Origin: Chlorogloea sp. CCALA 695 | Lineage (GTDB): Bacteria > Cyanobacteriota > Cyanobacteriia > Cyanobacteriales > Chroococcidiopsidaceae | Direction: 5' to 3' | DNA: 64,000 nucleotides | Assembly: GCF_003003885.1 (NCBI RefSeq) | Contig: NZ_PVWN01000008.1 | Location: forward strand, 62,001-126,000 | Shown: in pieces, positions 8,809-17,269 of the stretch | How the letters are laid out: every line of letters begins with the position of its first letter | How positions within the stretch are numbered: position 1 is the first letter of the stretch | The notes under the pieces: model-generated | What the model was told of the DNA's origin: nothing | What the model saw: the letters and a program-made list of their open reading frames with translations, nothing else | Database searches by the model: none | Position numbers and translations under genes: made by a program

Positions 8809-9273
8809 ATGAATGATATGAACACACAGAAGCGCGACTTCTTCGAGCTATTAAGTGCCTACCTAGACGGTGAAGTCACTTCTACAGAAAAGCGACAAGT
8901 AGAAGAACGTTTAAACAATGATGCCGAAACTCAGAAGCTATACGCACGGTTATTGGCACTGCGCCAAAATTTTCAAACTCTACCCGTACCCCCTGCATCG
9001 CAAAACGTAGAGCAAACAATTCAACAGGTATTTGGCAAAATAGAAAAACGCCGCCAGTATCGCTCGTTGAAGTGGGCTGGTGCGGCAGTAGCGGCGGCAG
9101 TTATTGCGGCAGTATCAAGCGTTATTCCTGGTCGTCAGGTGCTACAGATGGCGAATGTAAGCAATCAGGCAATCCGCACAGAAGAAAAGTTAGTAGTTGC
9201 CTTAAATACTCCCTTAGTTGAACTTCCCGAATCTGCCTTTGAACCCCAAAAAGCAGCACCACACAAGCAATAA
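8809..9273 (+). CDS. Anti-sigma factor, membrane-anchored
   Basis: This 154-residue protein follows the ECF sigma gene and has the layout of an anti-sigma factor: a cytosolic N-terminal domain with ELLSAYLDGEVTSTEKRQVE (about residues 12-31), typical of the anti-sigma fold, then a single membrane segment (about 90-107, Ala/Val-rich) and a short outer tail of about 45 residues. The zinc ligands HxxxCxxC of ZAS-type anti-sigmas are absent, so it is a non-zinc member. Start taken at ATG 8809; a TTG lies one codon upstream and another ATG at 8818. It presumably holds the sigma factor inactive at the membrane until a signal triggers release. A terminator follows at 9292-9329. Confidence 0.8.
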   Translation: MNDMNTQKRDFFELLSAYLDGEVTSTEKRQVEERLNNDAETQKLYARLLALRQNFQTLPVPPASQNVEQTIQQVFGKIEKRRQYRSLKWAGAAVAAAVIAAVSSVIPGRQVLQMANVSNQAIRTEEKLVVALNTPLVELPESAFEPQKAAPHKQ

Positions 9274-9291
9274 TCGGAAATTTTTATTATC

Positions 9292-9329
9292 AAAATAAGC
9301 TGTTAGCAATAGTTAGCAGCTTATTTTTT
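9292..9329 (+). terminator. Intrinsic terminator after the anti-sigma gene
   Basis: An 11-bp perfect stem (AAAATAAGCTG at 9292-9302, CAGCTTATTTT at 9317-9327) with a 14-base loop runs into TTTTTT. It ends the sigma/anti-sigma unit. Its right arm overlaps the stop codon of the leftward gene ending at 9321, so it may serve both directions. Confidence 0.8.
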
Positions 9330-9719
9330 GCTAGTCCACCAGCCATTGCTAATCAAAACACCTTTATAAGCATCAATTTGTTGTTGGTTCATACAATAAA
9401 CCCATGCTTTACCCAAGGAATTAAAGTTTGGGTTGTAAACTTCTATTTGGTATCGCTGGTAGAGGTTTTGGCTAATTGGCTGGTTAGGATCGTAAATTTC
9501 TAATTCGTCTAAAGTTTGTAAAACTGTAGTGTCGTAAAACGTCAGTACATAACCCCAGACAAGATCAGATTCAGGAAATATTGCGGCTGGATAGCCCATT
9601 GGTAAGTCGTATAATTTACCGTAGGCGATCGCTTCAATAACTTCTACAGCTTGAGTGCAATAGAAAGGATAATTTTTTTCTCCTGGCTTTAAAGTGCCGT
9701 ATACAAAAACTTTTAACAA
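9321..9719 (-). CDS. Gamma-glutamylcyclotransferase-like (AIG2/GGCT fold) protein
   Basis: The family signature KVFVYGTLKPGE (residues 3-14) opens the protein; YGTL forms the substrate-binding loop of gamma-glutamylcyclotransferase-like folds. A pattern VWGYVLTFYDTTVLQTLDELE continues the fold, with a Glu-rich end of the helix. The start is chosen at TTG 9719 (132 residues): minus-strand AAAAGGG lies 8 bases upstream, ideal for a ribosome site, and it places the conserved motif at the N-terminus. An in-frame ATG at 9776 would add 19 residues the family does not have. Such proteins may release 5-oxoproline from gamma-glutamyl compounds; the actual substrate is unknown. It is divergent from leuS. 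Confidence 0.8.
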   Translation of the reverse strand: MLKVFVYGTLKPGEKNYPFYCTQAVEVIEAIAYGKLYDLPMGYPAAIFPESDLVWGYVLTFYDTTVLQTLDELEIYDPNQPISQNLYQRYQIEVYNPNFNSLGKAWVYCMNQQQIDAYKGVLISNGWWTSKK

Positions 9720-9823
9720 AATAAATACCCTTTTGAAAAGTGTCAATAAGCTCAGGAAAAACCGAGATTGTGCCACAATAACGAAACACCAATGCGCGAT
9801 CGCTTCAAGTCAGGAGTTTGTTT

Positions 9824-12382
9824 GTGGAGTCCCGTTATATTCCCGCAGTCGTAGAGGAAAAGTGGCAGAAAAGTTGGGCAGATATTGGCTTAGACCGCAC
9901 CTCTACAGATGAAAGTAAGCCAAAATTTTATGCTCTCTCTATGTTCCCCTATCCATCGGGAAGCTTGCATATGGGTCACGTCCGTAATTATGTAATTACG
10001 GATGTAATTGCCAGACTCAAGCGGATGCAGGGTTATCGCGTACTGCATCCGATGGGATGGGATGCTTTTGGACTCCCGGCGGAAAATGCGGCAATTGAGC
10101 GGGGTATTCCTCCTCAAGAGTGGACGTATCAAAATATTGCTCAGATGCGGAGTCAGTTGCAACGTTTAGGTTTGTCGATTGACTGGGAAAAAGAAATCGC
10201 CACTTGTGCGCCCGAATATTACAAATGGACGCAGTGGATTTTCTTACAGTTTTTTCAAGCTGGGCTTGCTTACCAAAAAGAAGCTGCCGTAAATTGGGAT
10301 CCTATAGACCAAACTGTACTCGCCAACGAGCAAGTAGATAGTGCGGGAAAGTCTTGGCGCAGTGGCGCTATGGTTGAGCGTAAACTATTACGGCAATGGT
10401 TTTTAAAAATTACCGACTACGCCGAACAACTGCTAAATGACTTAGACAAGCTGACCGGATGGCCGGAGCGAGTTAAAACCATGCAGGCAAACTGGATTGG
10501 CAAATCTGTTGGTGCTTACCTAGAGTTTCCCATTGTTGGCTTAGAAGAAAAAATTGGCGTGTTCACAACTCGCCCTGATACCGTTTATGGCGTGACTTAC
10601 GTTGTTTTGGCTCCTGAACACCCTTTGACAGCTAGTGTGACTACGCCAGAGCAAAAAGAAGCGGTGGAAGCGTTTATTAAAGAAGTATCAAGTCAAAGCG
10701 AATTAGAACGCACGGCGGAAGATAAACCTAAACGGGGGATTCCTACCGGGGGGATAGCGGTTAATCCTTTTACGGGTTCAGAAATCCCGATTTTAATCGC
10801 CGATTACGTGCTGTACGAGTACGGTACAGGGGCGGTGATGGGCGTACCAGCCCACGACGATAGAGATTTTAAGTTTGCTAAAGAAAAGCAACTGCCAATT
10901 CAAGTAGTAATTGTGCCACCAGGGACAGTAAAAACATCGTCTAAAACCTCTTTAAAGGCAGCGTATACAGACGCAGGACTCGTAGTCAATTCTGGCGCTT
11001 TTGAGGGGATGGACTCTGTAAAGGCGATTGGTGCGATCGTTCAGTATGCCGAACAAAAAGGCTACGGTAAAGCAAGAGTACAGTACCGCCTGCGGGATTG
11101 GTTGATTTCAAGGCAACGGTACTGGGGCGCACCAATTCCAATTATTTATTGTCCTAGTTGTGGCGCTGTACCCGTACCAGAACAAGATTTGCCTGTAAAA
11201 TTGCCTGATGATGTGGCTTTTACTGGGCGCGGCGCTTCTCCTTTGGCACAATTGGAAAGTTGGGTAAATGTTCCTTGTCCGACTTGTAGCCAGCCTAGCT
11301 TGCGCGAAACAGACACGATGGATACTTTTATTGATTCTTCGTGGTACTTCTTGCGCTTTGCTGATGCAAAAAATGACAAAGAAGTTTTTGCTAGTGCCAA
11401 AACTAACGATTGGATGCCTGTAGATCAGTATGTAGGCGGCATTGAACACGCAATTTTACATCTATTGTATTCGCGGTTTTTTACTAAAGTATTGCGCGAT
11501 CGCCAACTAATCAACTTTGATGAACCTTTCCAAAGCTTGCTAACTCAAGGCATGGTACAAGCAGTTACCTACAAAAACCCCGTTACTAATAAATATATTC
11601 CCTCTGCTTTAGTAAAAGAACAAGATCCAAAAGATCCAGAAACTGGAGAAGAATTGGAGGTTTTCTACGAGAAAATGTCTAAGTCGAAATACAACGGCGT
11701 AGCACCAGAAGATGTAATTGCCCAATATGGCGTAGATACCGCCCGGATGTTTATTTTATTTAAAGCGCCGCCTGAAAAAGATTTGGAATGGGATAAGGCG
11801 GATGTTGAAGGGCAATTTCGCTTTTTAAATCGGATTTGGCGGTTGGTGAGCGAGTTTGATGGGGCGAAAATAAGTATTGGAAACGGTAACTTGAGTAAGC
11901 CCGAAAAAGAGCTACGAAGAGCAATTCATACAGCAATTAAGGAAGTTACCGAAGACTTAGAAGGGGAGTATCATCTAAATACGGCGGTTTCGGAATTGAT
12001 GAAGTTAAGTAATGCGATCGCAGATTCTAAATGTTTTGACTCTCCCGTATACGCGGAAGGGATTGAGACACTAATGCAGCTACTCGCGCCTTTTGCGCCC
12101 CATATTGCCGAGGAATTGTGGCATTTGAGCGGTAAAACGGGTTCAATCCATCAGCAAACATGGCTTACTTACGATCCTAATGCTTTAATCGCCGATGAGA
12201 TAACGCTAGTAATTCAAATTATGGGCAAAACTAGAGGCACAATTCAAGTTCCCGCCCAAGCTGATAAGCAAGAATTAGAAAATTATGCCCGTCAGTCGGA
12301 AGCAGCTATACGTCATCTGGAAGGGAAGGCGATTAAAAAAGTAATTGTTGTGCCGGGAAAATTGGTTAATTTTGTAGTTTGA
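9824..12382 (+). CDS. leuS: Leucyl-tRNA synthetase
   Basis: Class I synthetase that charges tRNA-Leu, in the cytosol. The HIGH-type motif is HMGH (about residues 49-52, in [14 protein letters not shown]) and the KMSKS loop is at about 617. The CP1 editing domain shows [10 protein letters not shown] and [15 protein letters not shown]. Cysteine pairs in CPSCG and CPTC indicate a zinc-binding insertion, and AEELWHLSG lies in the anticodon region. The start is GTG 9824 (852 residues): AGGAG at 9812-9816 is 7 bases upstream. A TTG at 9818 is in frame but too close to that site. It is followed by GGTAATT repeats and the convergent methyltransferase gene. Confidence 0.97.
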   Translation: MESRYIPAVVEEKWQKSWADIGLDRTSTDESKPKFYALSMFPYPSGSLHMGHVRNYVITDVIARLKRMQGYRVLHPMGWDAFGLPAENAAIERGIPPQEWTYQNIAQMRSQLQRLGLSIDWEKEIATCAPEYYKWTQWIFLQFFQAGLAYQKEAAVNWDPIDQTVLANEQVDSAGKSWRSGAMVERKLLRQWFLKITDYAEQLLNDLDKLTGWPERVKTMQANWIGKSVGAYLEFPIVGLEEKIGVFTTRPDTVYGVTYVVLAPEHPLTASVTTPEQKEAVEAFIKEVSSQSELERTAEDKPKRGIPTGGIAVNPFTGSEIPILIADYVLYEYGTGAVMGVPAHDDRDFKFAKEKQLPIQVVIVPPGTVKTSSKTSLKAAYTDAGLVVNSGAFEGMDSVKAIGAIVQYAEQKGYGKARVQYRLRDWLISRQRYWGAPIPIIYCPSCGAVPVPEQDLPVKLPDDVAFTGRGASPLAQLESWVNVPCPTCSQPSLRETDTMDTFIDSSWYFLRFADAKNDKEVFASAKTNDWMPVDQYVGGIEHAILHLLYSRFFTKVLRDRQLINFDEPFQSLLTQGMVQAVTYKNPVTNKYIPSALVKEQDPKDPETGEELEVFYEKMSKSKYNGVAPEDVIAQYGVDTARMFILFKAPPEKDLEWDKADVEGQFRFLNRIWRLVSEFDGAKISIGNGNLSKPEKELRRAIHTAIKEVTEDLEGEYHLNTAVSELMKLSNAIADSKCFDSPVYAEGIETLMQLLAPFAPHIAEELWHLSGKTGSIHQQTWLTYDPNALIADEITLVIQIMGKTRGTIQVPAQADKQELENYARQSEAAIRHLEGKAIKKVIVVPGKLVNFVV

Positions 12383-12387
12383 CTTTG

Positions 12388-12430
12388 GGTAACTGGTAAT
12401 TGGTAATTGGTAATTGGTAATTGGTAATTG
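12388..12430. repeat. Tandem heptamer GGTAATT, six copies
   Basis: GGTAACT (12388-12394) is followed by five perfect copies of GGTAATT up to 12429. It lies between the convergent ends of leuS and the methyltransferase gene. The same heptamer recurs at 30443-30478 and 59977-59990, always between genes. This fits the short tandemly repeated repetitive (STRR) sequences of cyanobacteria. Copy number may vary between strains. Confidence 0.85.
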
Positions 12431-12437
12431 CTTAGGA

Positions 12438-13634
12438 TTACTCATTCATTAGCCAATACTGTTTTGCATGGCAAGCATCAAAGCGTAAGAGTTGCAGATC
12501 TCCTTGAGTTAAAACCATTTGAGGCGAGACGGGCGTTAGGGCTAAAGAAGTAATAATACTTTTACCGACAGCTTGGGCTAATAGTGGAGGTACAGAATTG
12601 CCTACTTGTCTAAATCCATGCCATTTAGTTTGATGCAGGCGAAACCAGTCAGGAAAAGAATGCAACCGCGCCGCCTCTCTAACTGAAATTACTCGCGGTA
12701 AAATTGGGTGAATTGGACGGGGGGAAGTGTGGCTACCGTGATCGCTTCCTGTTCCAGCCCGTAAGGTATGACACAATCCATTTAAGTCTAAGCGGCGCAA
12801 TTGGCTAATTGGTTCTCTTTGATTAGCGATCGTTGCAGCAAAACGAGCTATAGAAGTTTGATTATGTTGGGTTTGCAGGGAACTTGTAAGCAATTGTGGA
12901 TTCCACGCGCGCGGGTAAGCAAAATAGTTAGATTCGCGGAGAGTTTGCGCGTACACGCTAATTTTTTGCTCGGCTTGAGCTAATTGCTCAAAACTTAACA
13001 GCACTTGATCAGTGGTTTTGAGTTCGGGAAAACTATCTAAATCGGGCAAATCGGCAATCGCATCTACAACTGTAACTAGACCGGCTACAGGTTTGGGAAA
13101 ATAAATCCTAATTCCAGCTTGTGCGCCGCAAAAAAACAGTCTTTTGCGTCTTTGGGGTACGCCAAAATCCGCCGCATTTAAAATTTGCGCCCTACTATGA
13201 TACCCATGATGTTTAAACTTATTTTTGAGCTTATTTAACCAAGTTTTGTGTTTCCCGGCTACCATTCCCGGCACATTTTCCATCAAAAAATAGCGGGGAT
13301 TTAGTTCAAGGACTAAGCGACAAAATTCTAAAACTAAATGATTGCGATCGTCATTTATCAAACGTTTGCCCATGAGTGAAAATCCTTGACAAGGAGGCCC
13401 ACCAAAAACTAAATCAATTTTTCCGTCCCATAAAGTGTCAGTTTTGTAGTGAGCAATCCAGGCTTTTAAAGCCGCTTGTCTAATGGTATCGGCGGTTACT
13501 TGAGTAATATCTTGGCAGATTACTTCTGTGAGGGGAAAATTAAACTTATAGGCGCAAGCATGAACTGGATCGCTTTCTACAGCTACTAATACATCAAATC
13601 CTGCTTGCTCTATTCCTAGAGAAAATCCGCCCAC
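12438..13634 (-). CDS. DNA (cytosine-5) methyltransferase, start unresolved
   Basis: A C5-cytosine DNA methyltransferase. Motif IV FGGPPCQGFS carries the catalytic Cys (residue 82 from GTG 13634); motif VI is MENVPG, motif VIII QRRKRLFF, and motif X GFRQVGNSVPP. The given start, GTG 13634, lies inside motif I: the frame continues upstream to encode DLFAGVGGFSLG, but there is no ATG, GTG or TTG between that motif and an in-frame TGA. An ATG at 13687, four bases (TCGACA region) after the lpxB stop, would be perfect if the A5 run after it (T5 at 13679-13683 on the plus strand) had one more base. No restriction endonuclease is adjacent, so it may be an orphan methylase. The target site cannot be read from the sequence. 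Confidence 0.85.
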   Translation of the reverse strand: MGGFSLGIEQAGFDVLVAVESDPVHACAYKFNFPLTEVICQDITQVTADTIRQAALKAWIAHYKTDTLWDGKIDLVFGGPPCQGFSLMGKRLINDDRNHLVLEFCRLVLELNPRYFLMENVPGMVAGKHKTWLNKLKNKFKHHGYHSRAQILNAADFGVPQRRKRLFFCGAQAGIRIYFPKPVAGLVTVVDAIADLPDLDSFPELKTTDQVLLSFEQLAQAEQKISVYAQTLRESNYFAYPRAWNPQLLTSSLQTQHNQTSIARFAATIANQREPISQLRRLDLNGLCHTLRAGTGSDHGSHTSPRPIHPILPRVISVREAARLHSFPDWFRLHQTKWHGFRQVGNSVPPLLAQAVGKSIITSLALTPVSPQMVLTQGDLQLLRFDACHAKQYWLMNE

Positions 13635-13693
13635 CCCGGCAAATAAGTCTATAGCAATGGGACGAGTTGCAAGGGTTGTTTTTCCATTGTCGA

Positions 13694-14896
13694 TTACTTC
13701 TCACCCCTTGCCTCTAATAGTTGGAAAATTTCGGAGGCAGCGCGATCGCATACTCCCACTTCTCCTAAAGATAAGCGCATTTGTTTGTATGCGTCTAGAG
13801 TTTCTTGGCGACGAATAGGATTAAGCAATAATTCTAGAGCTATTTGGACAATATTTTCGGGCGTGGCTTGTTCTTGGAGCAATTCTGGCACGATGGGCTT
13901 CATTTCTACCAAGTTGGGCGGCGACATAAAGGGAATGGAAAACTTTAACAATCGAGCGATCGCAATTGTTAAGCTACTAACGCGATAAATCACTACTTGT
14001 GGCACGTTTAGCAGTGCAATTTCTAAATTCACCGTTCCCGACTTAGTTATTGCTAAATCAGCAGCAGCAATAGCTTCAGTCGTTTGACCACAAACAATAG
14101 TAGCTTGCAAACCGTAAGAGGCGATCGCCTTTTCAATCGGTTGGCGATAGATTTCTAAAGCTAAAGGAATCAAAAACCGCACGTTGGGTAACTGAGATTG
14201 AATTTGCTTCGCCGCCTCAAACATTGCTGGAAGCAAGTATTTCAACTCTTGGCGACGAGAAGCGGGAATCAGGGCGATCGCGGTTGTTTCTGGCGCAAGG
14301 CTTAGTAATTTCCGGGCAACTTCCCGACTTGGGGCATTTTGCATCCGATCAACTAAAGGATGCCCTACCCAGCTAACATTTGCGCCCCGCTTTTCAAAAT
14401 AACGGGCTTCTTCAGGAAAAATTGCTAGTAACTTATTACTAATTTCAATAATTCGCGTTGTTGCCCGCGCCGTCACTGACCACACCCAGACCTGGGGGGC
14501 AATATAGTAAACTACAGGCACTTGGGGCAGCGATGAATGAATGTAACTGCCGATTTTCATGTTGGGGCCCATGTAGTCAATTAGCACGACCAGATCGGGC
14601 GGTTGAGCCTTTAAAGATGCAATCGCTTGTTTTTGGAGTTGAAGAGTTGGCAAAATAAAAGGCAGCGCTTCTAATAGTCCCATCGAGCCAATGCTGCTAG
14701 TATTGCCTAATAAAATTGCTCCCGCCGCCGCCATTTTAGCGCCCCCTAAAGCAACAATTTCTAACTCTACCCCTGCTTTAATGGCTTGACGCTTGAGGGA
14801 GGTAATTAACAACGCACCTTGTAAATCTCCCGATACTTCCCCAGTGCTAATAAAAATTCTGACTTTCTTTATTTGCTCAATTAGATTAAAAGCCAT
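13694..14896 (-). CDS. lpxB: Lipid-A-disaccharide synthase
   Basis: LpxB joins UDP-diacyl-glucosamine to lipid X to form the lipid A disaccharide at the inner membrane. The N-terminus has RIFISTGEVSGDLQGALL (residues 13-30), then DYMGPNMKIG, YYIAPQVWVWSVTARA and FPEEARYF; the C-terminal half has PASRRQELKYLLPAM and KSGTVNLEIALLNVPQVVIY, the nucleotide-sugar domain of the GT-B fold. Length is 400 residues, normal for the family. The start is ATG 14896, which overlaps the lpxA stop as TAATG; the open frame extends 11 codons further up, but that part reads over lpxA. Translational coupling with lpxA is likely. Confidence 0.95.
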   Translation of the reverse strand: MAFNLIEQIKKVRIFISTGEVSGDLQGALLITSLKRQAIKAGVELEIVALGGAKMAAAGAILLGNTSSIGSMGLLEALPFILPTLQLQKQAIASLKAQPPDLVVLIDYMGPNMKIGSYIHSSLPQVPVVYYIAPQVWVWSVTARATTRIIEISNKLLAIFPEEARYFEKRGANVSWVGHPLVDRMQNAPSREVARKLLSLAPETTAIALIPASRRQELKYLLPAMFEAAKQIQSQLPNVRFLIPLALEIYRQPIEKAIASYGLQATIVCGQTTEAIAAADLAITKSGTVNLEIALLNVPQVVIYRVSSLTIAIARLLKFSIPFMSPPNLVEMKPIVPELLQEQATPENIVQIALELLLNPIRRQETLDAYKQMRLSLGEVGVCDRAASEIFQLLEARGEK

Positions 14897-15714
14897 TAAT
14901 TCTTGCGTGGACTCCGACCGGGTATACAACCGCGCCGCTCTGACCTTTGCGATAATTGCAAAAACTCGCGCAGATGTTGAATGTAATCGTTATCTGGCAA
15001 TAGTTCTAATTGTTCTAACGCCGCACTAATTGTTAAATTTGAGCGGTAAAGACTGCGGAAAGCTTTTTTTAAAGTTTGAAAAACTGCCCCTTGGTCTAAC
15101 TCTGATATTCCCGCCCGTTTTAGACCCACTAAATTGAGGCTGCGGACTCTGGCGGGACTACCTTCTACTAACATATAAGGCGGGACATCGCGGTCAATAC
15201 GACTCATACCACCCACCATGGCTAACTTGCCAATATGCACAAACTGATGAATGCCCAAAACACCGCCAATAGTAGCTCTTGACTCTATTTTTACGTGACC
15301 TGCTAAAGCAACACTGTTAGCAATAACGACATAATCGGCGATCGCGCAATTGTGAGCTACATGAGTATAAGCCATTAATAAATTGCGATCGCCAATTACC
15401 GTTGCTTCTCCTTCCCCCGTAGCGCGATTAATTGTCACGTACTCGCGGATGCGGTTATAGTTGCCAATTTTTACCCAACTCAAAGACCCATCATACTTAA
15501 GGTCTTGGGGTTCAAGTCCAATAGCAGCGCCGGGGAAAATTTGATTTCCTTGTCCTATCTCTGTAGGGCCTTCTAAAACAACATGAGCGCCGATGATAGT
15601 TTCAGAGCCAACTTTAACTTGTTTGCCAATTACCGCGTAGGGCCCAACTTGAACGGTAGGATGCAATTCTGCGCCAGGATGAATTACAGAAGTAGGATGA
15701 ATTAAGGTCTTCAA
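14896..15714 (-). CDS. lpxA: UDP-N-acetylglucosamine acyltransferase
   Basis: LpxA transfers a hydroxyacyl chain from ACP to UDP-GlcNAc, the first step of lipid A synthesis. The protein is a left-handed beta helix built from hexapeptide repeats ([LIV]-G-x4), visible from residue 6 to about 190. The catalytic His is in THVAHNCAI (His121). GIHQFVHIGKLAMVGGMSRIDRDVPPYMLVEG (given here only as a landmark at about 157-188) precedes the helical C-terminal domain. Length of 272 residues compares with 262 in E. coli. The start ATG 15714 directly precedes the first repeat. It is between fabZ (63-base gap) and lpxB (TAATG overlap). Confidence 0.96.
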   Translation of the reverse strand: MKTLIHPTSVIHPGAELHPTVQVGPYAVIGKQVKVGSETIIGAHVVLEGPTEIGQGNQIFPGAAIGLEPQDLKYDGSLSWVKIGNYNRIREYVTINRATGEGEATVIGDRNLLMAYTHVAHNCAIADYVVIANSVALAGHVKIESRATIGGVLGIHQFVHIGKLAMVGGMSRIDRDVPPYMLVEGSPARVRSLNLVGLKRAGISELDQGAVFQTLKKAFRSLYRSNLTISAALEQLELLPDNDYIQHLREFLQLSQRSERRGCIPGRSPRKN

Positions 15715-15777
15715 AGATAGGTCTCCAACGAGAAGCAGAGGTTAGTTGTAGTGGCTGTTAGGATAATTTTGCTTAGT

Positions 15778-16293
15778 TTAATCGACTAAAGAGAACATCA
15801 ATTCGCCTTCGCTAACTAATTGCCCATCTACCACGGTACGAGCTTGCATTTTACCGAAACGACGGCGTTTGACGCATAACAGTTCCACAGTCATAATTAA
15901 GCGATCTCCTGGGACAACGGGGCGGCGAAACCTAACTTTATCAATCCCCGCAAACAAAAATAGTCCCCCTTCCATTTCTGGCAATTGAGTTAGTACAATT
16001 CCGCCCACTTGCGCCATTGCTTCAACGATTAATACTCCTGGCATCATTGGTCTTCCGGGAAAATGCCCTTGAAAATGCGGTTCGTTGAAGGTAACGTTTT
16101 TAATCCCCACAGCCCGTTTTCCCGGTACGTATTCAATAATCCGGTCTACAAGGGCAAAAGGGTAGCGGTGAGGTAGCAATTTTTGGATTTCTTCAACATT
16201 AAAAACTGTTTTTAATGGGGTATTTTCATCAATAGGGCTGGCTGATTCTGCCATTAATTCTAAGTTAGTTAGGGCGGTTTTCATGGGAGTCAA
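15778..16293 (-). CDS. fabZ: 3-hydroxyacyl-ACP dehydratase FabZ
   Basis: FabZ dehydrates 3-hydroxyacyl-ACP in fatty acid elongation and so competes with LpxA for the same acyl chains; the two genes sit together here as in many bacteria. The hot-dog fold shows [13 protein letters not shown] (residues 40-52), the catalytic His in [14 protein letters not shown] (His77) and Glu91 in LIVEAMAQ. The 171-residue frame has about 25 residues more than typical at the N-terminus; Met4 or Met14 could be the real start. It lies between lpxC and lpxA in the same direction. Confidence 0.95.
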   Translation of the reverse strand: MTPMKTALTNLELMAESASPIDENTPLKTVFNVEEIQKLLPHRYPFALVDRIIEYVPGKRAVGIKNVTFNEPHFQGHFPGRPMMPGVLIVEAMAQVGGIVLTQLPEMEGGLFLFAGIDKVRFRRPVVPGDRLIMTVELLCVKRRRFGKMQARTVVDGQLVSEGELMFSLVD

Positions 16294-16393
16294 AAACGTG
16301 CAGGACTAGAAATGTAATTTTATCTTTAGCGGGGACATTTTATAGAGAACTTGAGCAAGTTTTTTGCTGAGGAAATAGCTCAAGCTGTGCGGG

Positions 16394-17269
16394 TTAATAT
16401 TCCCCCTTCTCCTCATCTTCTAAGCTTTCCTCTAATAGTTGGGCTAGTTGAATATGTAAATTATGGCTGGCTTTGTAAGCCAAAAAATGAGCAACAGGCA
16501 AATTTTTCACTAAGCTCAAATCTCCCACTAAGTCTAAAATTTTATGACGTGCTGGTTCATTTGCAAATCGCAAAGGAGGATTTAGCCAGCCCAGAGCGCG
16601 ATCGCAAACTAAAGCATTATCTAAGTTTCCGCCCTTAATTAAACCTTGTTGCTGTAATGCCTCGATTTGGTGAGCCAAACCAAACGTCCGCGCCGGGGCA
16701 ATTTCTTGGGCAAAAGAATTGTCTTCTAGCGGCGTTTCTTGCCAGCTATGCCATTGATTGCCAATAGCTGCTACATCAAAATCAATTCCGTAGGTAAAGC
16801 GGGTTACTGGGGCGGGGAGAGCGGCTACAAAGGCATCTTGATGGCGTACCCAAATCGGCTGCGTTAATAGCGGTGGCGATCGCCTGGGCAAAGATTCTAC
16901 TAACCCAACAGAGGCAATTTCCTCTACCCATCTTTGGGCAGAACCTTCTAATAAAGGCACTTCTAACCCATCTATTTCAATTCGGGCATCATCCACCCCC
17001 ATACCTGCTAAGGCGGCAAGCAGATGTTCTACCGTGCGAACGCCAGAGTCTTTTTCCCCTAATTGGGTCGATAAAACTGTATTAGTTACAGACGCTACTG
17101 TAGCTGGAATAACTGGCTTTTGGGGCAAGTCTACCCGCACAAAATAGCGCCCTTGTCCTGGAGCAGGTAAAACCCGCACGGTAGTAGTAACACCGCTATG
17201 CAACCCCACCCCCGACAGGCTAAATTGGTCAGCTAGAGTATGTTTATTTACCTTTTGCCCCTCACCCAT
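16394..17269 (-). CDS. lpxC: UDP-3-O-acyl-N-acetylglucosamine deacetylase
   Basis: LpxC removes the acetyl group, the committed step of lipid A synthesis. It is a zinc enzyme: ligands His82 ([13 protein letters not shown]), His242 and Asp246 ([10 protein letters not shown]); Glu81 and His269 (YKASHN) complete the active site. The opening [16 protein letters not shown] is the family N-terminus. At 291 residues it is slightly shorter than the E. coli enzyme. ATG 17269 overlaps the bamA stop as TAATG, so the two are translationally coupled. Confidence 0.96.
   Translation of the reverse strand: MGEGQKVNKHTLADQFSLSGVGLHSGVTTTVRVLPAPGQGRYFVRVDLPQKPVIPATVASVTNTVLSTQLGEKDSGVRTVEHLLAALAGMGVDDARIEIDGLEVPLLEGSAQRWVEEIASVGLVESLPRRSPPLLTQPIWVRHQDAFVAALPAPVTRFTYGIDFDVAAIGNQWHSWQETPLEDNSFAQEIAPARTFGLAHQIEALQQQGLIKGGNLDNALVCDRALGWLNPPLRFANEPARHKILDLVGDLSLVKNLPVAHFLAYKASHNLHIQLAQLLEESLEDEEKGEY

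Noticed and set aside
12438-13634. Restriction-modification system
   Set aside because: The methyltransferase has no neighbouring endonuclease: it is flanked by leuS and lpxB. Uma2 genes elsewhere are nuclease-like but distant and of unproven function.
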